64,000 bases of DNA, from NCBI RefSeq assembly GCF_000718165.1, contig NZ_JOEY01000006.1:1-64000 (forward strand), written 5' to 3'. This document shows, piece after piece, positions 1 to 8,107 of the stretch. A model generated the notes under the pieces. The model was not told the DNA's origin. It did no database searches and was given only the letters and a program-made list of their open reading frames with translations. A program made the translations under genes and the position numbers. Each line of letters begins with the position of its first letter. Within the stretch, counting starts at the first letter, position 1. The DNA is from Streptomyces fulvoviolaceus (GTDB lineage: Bacteria; Actinomycetota; Actinomycetes; Streptomycetales; Streptomycetaceae).

Positions 1-132
<132 letters not shown>

Positions 133-153
133 CCTTCTCCGGGGCTGTCCGGG

Positions 154-1320
154 TCAGTACGACCTGGGCAGCCCCAGCACATGCTGGGACACGTAGTTGA
201 GGACCATCTCCTGGCTGATCGGGGCGAGTCGCAGCAGCCGTGACTCCCGGAAGTACCGCTCGACGTGGTACTCGCGGGCGTAGCCCATGCCACCGAGTGT
301 CTGCACGGCCCGGTCCGCGGCCTGGAAGCCGGCGTCGGCGCACAGGAACTTGGCCATGTTGGCCTCGCGTCCGCAGTCCAGGCCTCGGTCGTAGCGCCAG
401 GCCGCGTTGCGGGCCATGAGGCGGGCCGCGTCGAGCCGGGTGAGGGCCTCGGCCAGGGGGAAGGCGATTCCCTGGTTCTGGCCGATCGGGCGGCCGAAGA
501 CGACTCGGTCGCGGGCGTAGCGGGTCGCCGCGTCGAGGGCGGCCCGGCCGAGGCCCAGGGCTTCGTGGGCGAGGAGGATGCGTTCGGGGTTCAGTCCGTC
601 GAGGAGATAGCGGAAGCCCTCGCCCTCCTCGCCGATCCGTGAACTCGCCGGAACCCGCAGCCCGTCGATGAAGATCTCGTTGGACGCGACGGCGTTGCGG
701 CCCATCTTGGGGATGGGCCGGATGTCCATGGCGGTGCGGTCCACGTCGACCAGGAAGACCGAGATCCCCTTGGTCGGCTTGTCGACCTGATCGCGCGGGG
801 TCGTACGCGCCAGGAGAACCATCTTCTGCGAGTCACCGGCCTTGGTGATCCAGATCTTGCGGCCGTTGATCACGTAGTGGTCGCCGTCGCGGCGGGCGAA
901 GGTGGAGATGCTGGTGGTGTCGGTGCCGGCGTCGGGTTCGGTGACCCCGAAACAGACGTGCAGATCGCCGGAGGCGGCGTGCGGCAGGACCTCGCGGCGC
1001 AGTTGCTCGCTGCCGTGCCGGGCCAGGACGTTGAGGCCGAAGATGGTCAGGTGCATAGTGCTGCAGCCGTTCATCCCGGCGCCTGAGGCGGCGACCTCTT
1101 CGAGCAGGAGCGAGGCCTCCAGCACGCCGAGTCCCCCGCCGCCGTACTCCTCCGGTACGGCGATGCCCAGCCAGCCGGCCTTGGCGAAGGCGTCGTAGAA
1201 GCTCCAGGGGAACTCGGCGCGTTCGTCCTGGTCGGCCCAGTACTCGGGGCCGAAGGAGGCGGCCAGCTCGCGGACGCCCGTGCGGATGTCCTCCTGCTGC
1301 TCGGTGAGTTCGAAATCCAC
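154..1320 (-). CDS. Acyl-CoA dehydrogenase family protein
   Basis: 388 residues with the full ACAD order: N-terminal helical domain, VTEPDAGTDT in the beta domain, and a C-terminal helical domain with LGGMGYAREYHVERYFRES. It should oxidise an acyl-CoA to the 2-enoyl-CoA and pass electrons to ETF. The start is GTG at 1320, behind an AGAGAGG-type ribosome site; longer readings run back through the facing gene. At the place where medium-chain enzymes carry the catalytic Glu (Y-E-G-T) this protein reads L-A-P-I-S, so its base must lie elsewhere or the chemistry differs. It is divergent from the acyl-CoA ligase at 1397. Family is clear; substrate is unknown. Confidence 0.9.
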   Translation of the reverse strand: MDFELTEQQEDIRTGVRELAASFGPEYWADQDERAEFPWSFYDAFAKAGWLGIAVPEEYGGGGLGVLEASLLLEEVAASGAGMNGCSTMHLTIFGLNVLARHGSEQLRREVLPHAASGDLHVCFGVTEPDAGTDTTSISTFARRDGDHYVINGRKIWITKAGDSQKMVLLARTTPRDQVDKPTKGISVFLVDVDRTAMDIRPIPKMGRNAVASNEIFIDGLRVPASSRIGEEGEGFRYLLDGLNPERILLAHEALGLGRAALDAATRYARDRVVFGRPIGQNQGIAFPLAEALTRLDAARLMARNAAWRYDRGLDCGREANMAKFLCADAGFQAADRAVQTLGGMGYAREYHVERYFRESRLLRLAPISQEMVLNYVSQHVLGLPRSY

Positions 1321-1335
1321 GACGCCGCCTCTCTG

Positions 1336-1372
1336 GAGAATGAGGTTTTCAAGTAAGTAGAATATCGTTCGC
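1336..1372. promoter_or_regulatory. Two degenerate copies of the island palindrome in a divergent promoter
   Basis: The 76-bp gap between the divergent ACAD and ligase genes holds GAGAATGAGGTTTTC (1336-1350) and TAGAATATCGTTCGC (1358-1372). Both resemble the GAGAAT-N3-ATTCTC palindrome found at the other island promoters, but the second half-site is poor in each. They could be weak operators of the same regulator. Inference from similarity only. Confidence 0.4.
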
Positions 1373-1396
1373 ACCCGCCGAGAAAGGAAGACCTCC

Positions 1397-2887
1397 TTGA
1401 ACATCGCGACGCTGCTCGACATGGCCGTGGCCGGTGATCCCGACCGGGTGGCGTTCGGTCCCCGCGACTCCGGGACAACCTGCGCGCATCTGCGCCGGAC
1501 GGCCGCAGGCGTGGCCGCGGTCGTCCATGCCGCCGGTGCCCGGGAGTTGGTGTTCGCCGGGGTCAACGGCCCGGCCTTCCCCATGATGTTGTTCGGCGCG
1601 GCGCTGGCCGGTGTGCCGCTCGTGCCGGTCAACTACCGGTTGTCCGCCGAGGCGTTGACCGCGCTGCTGGGCCACACCGAGAAGCCTCTGGTGGTCGCCG
1701 ACGAGGCGTTCGCGGACGTCTTCGCCTCCGCCGGGCTCGACGTCCGCTCCCCCGAGACGCTGCTCAAGGAAGCCTTGTCCATGGAGCCGGCGACCGGTCT
1801 GGAGGGCCCGCCGGACGACCCGGCGGTGCTGCTGTTCACCAGCGGGACCACGGCGGCACCAAAGGCGGCCGTCCTGCGCCACCGTCACCTCACCAGCTAC
1901 ATCCTGCAGACCGTCGAGTTCGCCTCCGCCGGGCCGGAGGACGCGGTCCTCACCAGCGTGCCGCCGTATCACGTGGCGGGCGTCGGCTCGGTGCTCAGCA
2001 ACCTCTACGCCGGGCGCCGCATGGTTCACCTGGGCGCCTTCGACCCCGAGGCCTGGCTGCGGCTGGTCCGTTCCGAGAAGGTCACTTCCGCGATGGTCGT
2101 GCCGACCATGCTGGCCCGGATCGTGGAGCACCTGGACGGCCGCCCGGCCGACGTGCCGACGCTGCGCACGCTGGCGTACGGCGGCGCCCGCATGCCGCAC
2201 ACGGTCCTGGAAGTGGCCCTGCGCGCACTCCCCGACACCGGCTTCACCAATGCCTACGGCCTCACCGAGACCAGCTCCACGATCGCCCTGCTCGGCCCGG
2301 AGGACCACCGCGCCGCCCTCGCCTCCCCCGACCCCGCGGTACGCGCCCGGCTGCGCTCGGCCGGCCGTATGGTCCCGGGCGTGGAGGCGGAGATCCGGGA
2401 CGGGACGGGTAGGGCCCAACCTCCCGGCACCACCGGCGAGTTGTGGGTGCGCGGCCCACAGGTGTCCGGGGAGTACAAGGGGGCCGCCGCACTGCTCGAC
2501 GCAGACGGCTGGTTCCACACGCGCGATCTCGCCCGCTTCGACGACGAGGGCCATCTCTTCGTCGAGGGCCGTGCCGACGACACCATCATCCGGGGCGGGG
2601 AGAACATCGCTCCCGCCGAGGTCGAGGACGTCCTGCTGTGGCATGCCGCCGTACGCGAGGTGGCCGTCGTCGGCGTGCCGGACGAGGAGTGGGGCGAGCG
2701 CATCGCCGCCTTCGTCGTCGTCCACGACGGGGCGAGCGTCGACGCCGAGGGTCTGCGCACCTGGGTGCGCGCCCGGCTGCGCGGCTCCAAGACGCCCGAC
2801 CTGGTCGTCTTCCGCGAGGAACTGCCGTACACACCCACGGGAAAGCTGCTGCGCCGCGAGCTGTCGACGACCCTGCGGAAAGGCTGA
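1397..2887 (+). CDS. AMP-dependent acyl-CoA synthetase (ligase)
   Basis: 496 residues, normal length for the ANL superfamily. The P-loop TSGTTAAPK is at residues 148-156, the YGLTETSS adenylate motif near 287-294, the hinge and GRADDTIIRGGENI near 395-408, and the C-terminal catalytic Lys in PTGKLLRREL. It should activate a carboxylic acid to its CoA thioester through an acyl-AMP intermediate. The start is TTG at 1397, preceded by GGAAG; no better start exists downstream. An SDR follows 5 bp after its stop, so the two are co-transcribed. Likely a pathway entry step; acid identity unknown. Confidence 0.92.
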   Translation: MNIATLLDMAVAGDPDRVAFGPRDSGTTCAHLRRTAAGVAAVVHAAGARELVFAGVNGPAFPMMLFGAALAGVPLVPVNYRLSAEALTALLGHTEKPLVVADEAFADVFASAGLDVRSPETLLKEALSMEPATGLEGPPDDPAVLLFTSGTTAAPKAAVLRHRHLTSYILQTVEFASAGPEDAVLTSVPPYHVAGVGSVLSNLYAGRRMVHLGAFDPEAWLRLVRSEKVTSAMVVPTMLARIVEHLDGRPADVPTLRTLAYGGARMPHTVLEVALRALPDTGFTNAYGLTETSSTIALLGPEDHRAALASPDPAVRARLRSAGRMVPGVEAEIRDGTGRAQPPGTTGELWVRGPQVSGEYKGAAALLDADGWFHTRDLARFDDEGHLFVEGRADDTIIRGGENIAPAEVEDVLLWHAAVREVAVVGVPDEEWGERIAAFVVVHDGASVDAEGLRTWVRARLRGSKTPDLVVFREELPYTPTGKLLRRELSTTLRKG

Positions 2888-2892
2888 CGTAC

Positions 2893-3657
2893 ATGACTTC
2901 CTTCACCGAACTCCACGACCTGACGGGCAAGGTGGCGGTGGTCACCGGCGGCTCGCGCGGCATCGGTCGGGCCATCGTGCAGACGCTGGCGGAGGCGGGC
3001 GCCGACGTCGTCATCGCCTCGCGCAAGATCGAGGCGTGCCGGGCGGTGGCCGAGGAGGTGCGCGCCTCGACCGGGCGCCGGGCCGTGGGGGTCGCCTGCC
3101 ACGTCGGCCGCTGGGGCGACTGCGAACGGCTCGTCGCCGAGACGCTGGAGGAGTTCGGCCGGCTCGACGTCCTGGTCAACAACGCGGGTATATCGCCGAC
3201 TTACGACAGTCTCGACGCCGTGAGTGAGGAGCTGTACGACAAGACGCTCGCCGTGAATCTGAAAGGACCGTTCCGCCTGGCGGTCCTCGCCGCGAAGCAC
3301 ATGGCCGACCACGGCGGCGGCTCCGTCATCAACATCGGTACGGCCGGGTCGCTCCTGGCGAGCGTCCACGAACTGCCGTACGCCTGCGCGAAGGCCGGGC
3401 TCAACGCCCTCACCGTCGGCCTCGCGGAGGCATACGCCCCGGAGGTGCGCGTGAACGCGATTCTCCCCGGGCCGGTCCTCACCGACGCCCATCAGGCGTG
3501 GGCGGCCGCGGACTTCGACGCCTCGTTCGTACCGCTCGGCCGCATCGGCCGGCCCGACGACGTGGCACCGCTGGCCCTGCACTTCGCCAGTGCGGCGTCG
3601 AGTTTCACCACCGGGGCGATCGTCCGGGTGGACGGCGGGATCACCCGCAAGGTGTGA
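2893..3657 (+). CDS. Short-chain dehydrogenase/reductase (FabG-like)
   Basis: 254-residue classical SDR with the TGGSRGIG cofactor loop near residues 17-24, NNAG, an active-site Ser in GTAGS and the YACAK catalytic Tyr/Lys motif, ending in a VDGG motif typical of the FabG clade. It probably oxidises a 3-hydroxyacyl-CoA or a ring alcohol formed in the island pathway. The ATG at 2893 lies 5 bp after the ligase stop. Cofactor preference is not certain; an Arg in ASRK after strand 2 suggests NADP(H). Confidence 0.88.
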   Translation: MTSFTELHDLTGKVAVVTGGSRGIGRAIVQTLAEAGADVVIASRKIEACRAVAEEVRASTGRRAVGVACHVGRWGDCERLVAETLEEFGRLDVLVNNAGISPTYDSLDAVSEELYDKTLAVNLKGPFRLAVLAAKHMADHGGGSVINIGTAGSLLASVHELPYACAKAGLNALTVGLAEAYAPEVRVNAILPGPVLTDAHQAWAAADFDASFVPLGRIGRPDDVAPLALHFASAASSFTTGAIVRVDGGITRKV

Positions 3658-3665
3658 GCGCACAC

Positions 3666-3694
3666 AGCGCGGGAGGCAGGCCGCCTCCCGCGCT
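3666..3694. terminator. Hairpin terminator between convergent genes
   Basis: A perfect 12-bp inverted repeat (left arm 3666-3677, right arm 3683-3694) closes a 5-base loop. It sits between the stop of the SDR at 3657 and the stop of the amidohydrolase at 3704, where a bidirectional terminator is expected. There is no U-tract, as is common in Streptomyces. Confidence 0.75.
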
Positions 3695-3703
3695 TCCGGA
3701 CCG

Positions 3704-4963
3704 TCAGCGGCCGGCGTCCTCGTGCCGGTACACCTGCCCGCCCTTCATCACGAACCGCACGTCCTCCGTCACCCCGATGTCCGTCAGCGGATCGCCCGGC
3801 ACCGCGATGACGTCGGCGAGCAGGCCGGGTTCCAGGCGGCCGCGGTCGTCCACGTCGATGAGTTCGGCGGCGACCGTGGTGGCGGCACGGATGGCGGCCA
3901 GCGGGGTCATGCCGCGGTCGACGAGGGCGAGCAGCTCCCGCGCGTTGCGGCCGTGCGGGATGGCCGGCGCGTCCGTGCCGCAGGCGATGCGCACCCCGCG
4001 CTCGACGGCCCGGCGGATCGTCGCCTTGGCGCGCGGGAACACGTCGGCTGCCTTGGCCTGCAGTTCGGGCGCCGCCTTGGACACGTCCATGCCGTCCGCG
4101 ATGTACGTGGTCGCCACCAGGAACGTGCCGCGCTCGATCATTATGTCGAGCGTGTCGTCGCCGGCGAGGAAGCCGTGCTCGATGCAGTCGATGCCCGCGG
4201 CCAGCGCGGCCCGGACCGCCGTGTCGCCCATGCAGTGGGCGGCCACCTTCAGCCCCGCCCGGTGCGCCTCGTCGACGATCGCCCGCAGCTCCTCGTCGGA
4301 GTACTGCTGGGCGCCGGCCGGGCCGGTGTGCGACATGACGCCGTTCGACGCGCAGACCTTGATGACCCGCGCCCCGTGCTTGATCTGGTAGCGGACGGCC
4401 TTGCGCACCTCGTCGACCCCGTTGGCGATGCCCTCCTCGACGGTGAGGGGCATGATGTGCGGCGCGAACGCCTGGAACATCGTGGGGTCCAGGTGTCCGC
4501 CGGTGGGGGTGATGGCGTGCCCGGCGGGGACGACCCGCGGCCCCTCGATCCAGCCGAGGTCGATGGCCTTCTGCAGGGCCACGTCGAGGAGCAGCCCGCC
4601 GGTCTGCACGAACAGACCGAGGTTGCGTACGGTCGTGAAGCCCGCGCGCAGCGTGCGGCGGGCGTTGGCGACGGCACGCAGGGTGCGGACGGCCGGGTCG
4701 TCCTGCACCGGGTTGAGGGGACTGCGGTGGTCCGGCCCGCCGAGCAGCAGGTTGACCTCCATGTCCATCAGCCCGGGCAGCAGGGTGACGTCGCCGAGGT
4801 CGATCACGACGGCGTCGGGCGGGACGGAGACGGGTGCGACCGCGGCGATGTGCTCGCCCTCGATCAGCAGGTCCCCGGGTTCGACCAGCTCCCCCTTGGC
4901 CACGTCGAGCATGCGGGCGCTGAGGAGGTGGACGGGCGGTTGCGGAGTACGCGGACGCGGCAT
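3704..4963 (-). CDS. Amidohydrolase-family protein with altered HxH metal motif
   Basis: 419 residues, amidohydrolase superfamily TIM barrel. Most metal ligands are visible: Lys202 in IKVCASNGV, His243 in AAHCMGD, His263 in IEHGF and Asp331 in GTDAP. The usual HxH after the first strand (LPGL-D-x-H-x-H) is replaced by D67-M-E69-V-N71. Related proteins hydrolyse imidazolone, dipeptide or lactone/lactam bonds; in this context ring opening of a lactone-like intermediate is possible, but that is inference. It is the last gene of a three-gene operon after the Rieske oxygenase and its small companion (19-bp gap). Confidence 0.85.
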   Translation of the reverse strand: MPRPRTPQPPVHLLSARMLDVAKGELVEPGDLLIEGEHIAAVAPVSVPPDAVVIDLGDVTLLPGLMDMEVNLLLGGPDHRSPLNPVQDDPAVRTLRAVANARRTLRAGFTTVRNLGLFVQTGGLLLDVALQKAIDLGWIEGPRVVPAGHAITPTGGHLDPTMFQAFAPHIMPLTVEEGIANGVDEVRKAVRYQIKHGARVIKVCASNGVMSHTGPAGAQQYSDEELRAIVDEAHRAGLKVAAHCMGDTAVRAALAAGIDCIEHGFLAGDDTLDIMIERGTFLVATTYIADGMDVSKAAPELQAKAADVFPRAKATIRRAVERGVRIACGTDAPAIPHGRNARELLALVDRGMTPLAAIRAATTVAAELIDVDDRGRLEPGLLADVIAVPGDPLTDIGVTEDVRFVMKGGQVYRHEDAGR

Positions 4964-4982
4964 CGGGCGGCTCCCACGGAGG

Positions 4983-5312
4983 TCATACGGCGGGTTCGAA
5001 TACGGCGTCGATGCTCGCGGCGCCGGTGTCGGGGACCCTGGGCTGACGCCAGGCCTCCACCGGGAAGGCGACGGTCACCAGGGCGCAGAACAGCCACAGC
5101 AGGTGCTTGTCCTCTTCGGAGATGCCCTCCATGGAGACGTGCTCCAGGTATGCCGTGCCGGACTTGAGCAGCGGGAACGCCACGGCGTAGAAGGCGTCCA
5201 ACTCGTCCATGGTGGAGGCGATCCGCTTGGCGTAGCGGGCCGTCTCGGTCGGCACCGCCCAGTCGGCGAACGGCTCCAGCGCGGCGAACTCGGGGGGGAA
5301 AACGGTACTCAT
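4983..5312 (-). CDS. Small uncharacterised protein accompanying a Rieske oxygenase
   Basis: 109 residues, mostly helical, rich in Trp, Phe and acidic residues, with no signal peptide, membrane segment or metal motif. I do not recognise a named domain; as far as I recall, similar small proteins accompany Rieske oxygenase genes in other actinobacteria. It lies between the oxygenase (19-bp gap) and the amidohydrolase, so a role as accessory subunit, stabiliser or non-canonical beta subunit is plausible but not demonstrated. The ATG at 5312 has a GAGGA ribosome site. Confidence 0.7.
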   Translation of the reverse strand: MSTVFPPEFAALEPFADWAVPTETARYAKRIASTMDELDAFYAVAFPLLKSGTAYLEHVSMEGISEEDKHLLWLFCALVTVAFPVEAWRQPRVPDTGAASIDAVFEPAV

Positions 5313-5331
5313 GCTCGGGGTCCTCCTCGGA

Positions 5332-6618
5332 TCAGGACGCGGCCGGGGCGCCGGACGTGCGCTGCTGGTGCTCGCTCACGTACTGGCGGGCGGTGTTGTG
5401 CAGGTGCCGTAGGAGAACTTCCTGGTCGTTGAGCGGGAACTCCGTCACCGCGCGCGACTCGAGCATGCTCTGCGTCGCTTCCAGGGTGTTGCCGTCCTGG
5501 AGGCCGTACTCCTTGAAGGAGACGACGGCCAGTTCCTGCTGCAGTCGCTGGAAGGCGTTCTCCGGCGGGACGAAGTAGCAGGTCGCCTCGAAGATGTGGG
5601 TGTTGTACGAGGTCGGCCAGTAGTGGTAGGTGAGCACCCAGTTCGGCCGCCAGATCAGCAGCATGAAGTTGGGGAAGAAGACGAAGGAGTCCATGCCCCA
5701 GCGCTTGTCCCGGGTCGGGTTGACGGCCGGCGGCAGGTTCTCGGTCTCGATGCCGATGTCCGGTGCCTCCCAGGGGCCGAACAGGCCGCTGCGCAGGGCG
5801 CCTTCGATGGGCTTGACCATGCTGCGGTCGTGCGGCGGGGCGATGCCTCCCCAGGAGGACACCATGCTGTGCGGTCCGTCGATGTCGTAGTGCAGAGCCT
5901 CGTAGCCGTACTTCTGGATCTTGCGGGCCTCGTCGGAGACGTACTGGCCGGCGTGCAGGATCGGCGCGTGGTAGAACTCGGCGAACGCGTCGATGAACAG
6001 CTTCCAGTTGGCGCCGATCTCGGCCCGGTACTTGTGGGCCTGGGTCATCTTGTGGAACGGGTAGCCCTCGATTCCCTGGGCGAACTCGCCCAGGAACTCC
6101 CGCAGGGGCGTGGTGTTCTCGGGGTCGAGGTTCACGAAGATGAACCCCTCCCAGACGTCCGTGTGGACCTGGTTGAGCCCGTACTTCGACTTGTCGAGGT
6201 CGAAGAACTCCTGCTCCTGCTGGACGAAGGCGAGTTTGCCCTCCAGGTCGTACCGCCAGGCGTGGTACTTGCAGGTGAACTGGCGGCAGACCCCGCTGGT
6301 CTCCTCGCGCGGGAAGTCGTTCCACACGAGCTTGTTGCCGCGGTGCCGGCACACGTTGTGGAAGGCACGCACCTCGTCGTCCGTGCCCCGCGCCACGATG
6401 AGCGACGTGCCCGCCGCGTCCAGCTCCTTGGTGAAGAAGCTGCCGCGCTTGGGGAGTTGCTCGACGCGGCCGACGTTCAGCCAGGTCCGCTTGAAGATGG
6501 CGTCCCGCTCCAGCTCGTAGTGCTCGGGCGAGATCGAGTCCTCGTACGAGACCGGCTCCGTGTCGATCTTGAGGTGCTCGGTCCAGCTGCCCTCTTCGGG
6601 CTTCTTGAAGTGCGCCAT
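5332..6618 (-). CDS. Rieske non-heme iron oxygenase, alpha subunit
   Basis: 428 residues. The Rieske centre is C90-x-H92 and C116-x2-H119 (CRHRG and CKYH); the mononuclear iron site is E214-x2-H217-x4-H222 in AEFYHAPILH. It should hydroxylate a ring or side chain using O2 and electrons from a separate reductase; the best candidate is the KshB-like protein at 43761. It is the first gene of an operon with the small protein and the amidohydrolase. A perfect island palindrome lies about 75 bp upstream of its ATG. No beta-subunit gene of the aromatic dioxygenase type is nearby. Confidence 0.93.
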   Translation of the reverse strand: MAHFKKPEEGSWTEHLKIDTEPVSYEDSISPEHYELERDAIFKRTWLNVGRVEQLPKRGSFFTKELDAAGTSLIVARGTDDEVRAFHNVCRHRGNKLVWNDFPREETSGVCRQFTCKYHAWRYDLEGKLAFVQQEQEFFDLDKSKYGLNQVHTDVWEGFIFVNLDPENTTPLREFLGEFAQGIEGYPFHKMTQAHKYRAEIGANWKLFIDAFAEFYHAPILHAGQYVSDEARKIQKYGYEALHYDIDGPHSMVSSWGGIAPPHDRSMVKPIEGALRSGLFGPWEAPDIGIETENLPPAVNPTRDKRWGMDSFVFFPNFMLLIWRPNWVLTYHYWPTSYNTHIFEATCYFVPPENAFQRLQQELAVVSFKEYGLQDGNTLEATQSMLESRAVTEFPLNDQEVLLRHLHNTARQYVSEHQQRTSGAPAAS

Positions 6619-6693
6619 GGGCTCTGGTCCTCCAGTCGGCTGTACGGAGAGAGATGAGGAACTCGAGGAGTGATAATCCCAGTCTCTCCGTAT

Positions 6694-6708
6694 GAGAATG
6701 CTATTCTC
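6694..6708. promoter_or_regulatory. Perfect operator palindrome GAGAATGCTATTCTC
   Basis: Perfect copy of the island palindrome (6-bp arms, 3-bp centre) in the 105-bp gap upstream of the Rieske gene, about 75 bp before its start codon. It is one of the clearest members of the set and is expected to bind the TetR-type regulator of the island. Confidence 0.8.
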
Positions 6709-6723
6709 GCCCCCGATCGGCCG

Positions 6724-7584
6724 TCAAGAACCCGCCGTGAACGGGAAGATCCGGGTGAAGTCCGCACCGGGTTCGGCCGCGGCGAAGTCCTCCCAGACGG
6801 CCGCGGCCACCTGCCCGACCGACACCGGCCCGCCCTGGTCCACGATCGCGTCCAGGTAGAGCCGTACGTCCTTCGCCATCAGGGAGTTGGTGAAGCCTGC
6901 GGCGTAACGGCCGGTCAGTACGTGGCGCGGGAACTTGTCGTCCGTCGCGGCACTGCGGCCACTGGATCCGTTCAGTACGTCGAGCATCGTGGCCATGTCG
7001 AGGCCGACCGAGAGCCCGAAGGCGACGGCCTCGCTGGTGGCGGCGAGTGCCGTGGCGGCGAGGAAGTTGTTGGCGAGCTTGAGCGCCTGCGCCATGCCGG
7101 GGCGCTCCCCCACCCGGCGCCGGCGGTCGCTCAGGCCGGCCAGCACACCCTCCACCCGGGAGCAGGCCTCGTCCGTGCCCGCGTACATCACGGTGAGGGT
7201 GCGGGCGCGGGCTCCGGCCACCCCGCCCGAGACGGGGGCGTCGACATGGCCGATCCCCTCCTCGGCCAGCAGATCGGCAATCGACCGGGCGGCGGGTACG
7301 CCGACCGTCGAGGTGTCGACGACGTACCGGACCCGGCTCTCATCGGCGGCGAGCAGCTCGCGGGCCACCTTCTCGGAGACGGTGCCGTCGGGGAGGCTGA
7401 GCACCACCACCTCGGCGCGCCGGGCGACTTCGGCCACGGAGGGGACGTACACCGAGCCCTCGGGGGACCTCGCGGGGCCCAGGGCGTCGTGGCTGACGAG
7501 CGGGTGGCCGGCGTGGACGAGGTTCGCGGCCAGGACGGCGCCCATGTTGCCGAGTCCCACGAAGCCGACGGTCTGCTCACTCAT
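6724..7584 (-). CDS. 3-hydroxyisobutyrate dehydrogenase family protein
   Basis: 286 residues, beta-hydroxyacid dehydrogenase family. The Rossmann motif GLGNMG is at residues 10-15, the substrate motif DAPVSGG at 115-121, and the catalytic Lys169 lies in LKLANNF. The family oxidises 3-hydroxy acids such as 3-hydroxyisobutyrate or tartronate semialdehyde; here it could handle a branched fragment released from the main substrate (inference). Its ATG overlaps the stop of the upstream carboxymuconolactone-decarboxylase-like gene by 4 bp (ATGA), indicating translational coupling. Confidence 0.88.
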   Translation of the reverse strand: MSEQTVGFVGLGNMGAVLAANLVHAGHPLVSHDALGPARSPEGSVYVPSVAEVARRAEVVVLSLPDGTVSEKVARELLAADESRVRYVVDTSTVGVPAARSIADLLAEEGIGHVDAPVSGGVAGARARTLTVMYAGTDEACSRVEGVLAGLSDRRRRVGERPGMAQALKLANNFLAATALAATSEAVAFGLSVGLDMATMLDVLNGSSGRSAATDDKFPRHVLTGRYAAGFTNSLMAKDVRLYLDAIVDQGGPVSVGQVAAAVWEDFAAAEPGADFTRIFPFTAGS

Positions 7585-7967
7585 TCCCCCGCCTCCCGGT
7601 CCGCCCGTACGGCCTTGACCGCCCGCCGGGCGGCGCTCCCGGCCGGGGCACCGCAGTAGCCGGCGATCTGGAAGAGCAGCTCGTCGACCTCCGCGTCGGT
7701 GACACCGGTCTGCGCCGTGCTGCCCGCATGGATGCGGAACTCCTCCATGCGGCCGAGCGCGGCGGTCATCGCCAGCACCAGGAGGCTCCGGTCGCGACGG
7801 CTGAGGGCGCCGTCCCTCGCCCAGACGCCCCACGCGGTCGTGGTGAGGTAGTCCTGGAACTCGACGGCGACGGGATCGAGATCGGCGGTCGCGCCGTCGA
7901 CGTAGGCGTCACCGAGCACCGCCCGGCGCATACCGCGCGCGGCGCGCAGCTCCTCGGTCTCTTTCAA
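7581..7967 (-). CDS. Carboxymuconolactone decarboxylase family protein
   Basis: 128 residues, the size of PcaC-type proteins. It has the conserved central helix (LLVLAMTAALGRMEEFRIH) and a C-terminal ELLFQIAGYCGAPA. There is no CxxC pair, so it is not an AhpD-type peroxidase; a decarboxylase or isomerase-like role on a ring-fission product is more likely. First gene of a two-gene operon. The promoter faces the P450 operon across a 140-bp gap containing an island operator. Confidence 0.85.
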   Translation of the reverse strand: MKETEELRAARGMRRAVLGDAYVDGATADLDPVAVEFQDYLTTTAWGVWARDGALSRRDRSLLVLAMTAALGRMEEFRIHAGSTAQTGVTDAEVDELLFQIAGYCGAPAGSAARRAVKAVRADREAGE

Positions 7968-8005
7968 GGGCTCTCCCCGGGTAGGGCATGACTGAGACAG
8001 AGAGC

Positions 8006-8020
8006 GAGAATCACGCTCTC
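8006..8020. promoter_or_regulatory. Operator palindrome GAGAATCACGCTCTC in a divergent promoter
   Basis: Near-perfect copy of the island palindrome (two mismatches in the right arm) between the minus-strand decarboxylase-like operon and the plus-strand P450 operon. A further GAGAAT half-site occurs at about 8051. The position suits joint control of both directions. Confidence 0.7.
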
Positions 8021-8107
8021 ACAAATGCACATCCAAGATTCCACCAATCGGAGAATTGTGCTACCGTCCCACGTCGTCAGGCACTGCCGGAGGGAGCTCA
8101 GCAGACC

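Noticed and set aside
1349..3663. Long minus-strand reading frames opposite the ligase and SDR genes
   Set aside because: They are Arg/Gly/Pro-rich shadows caused by G+C codon bias, with no family motifs and no ribosome sites.
7988..8107. A longer P450 starting at ATG 7988
   Set aside because: It would place the operator at 8006-8020 inside the coding region and has no P450 similarity or ribosome site.
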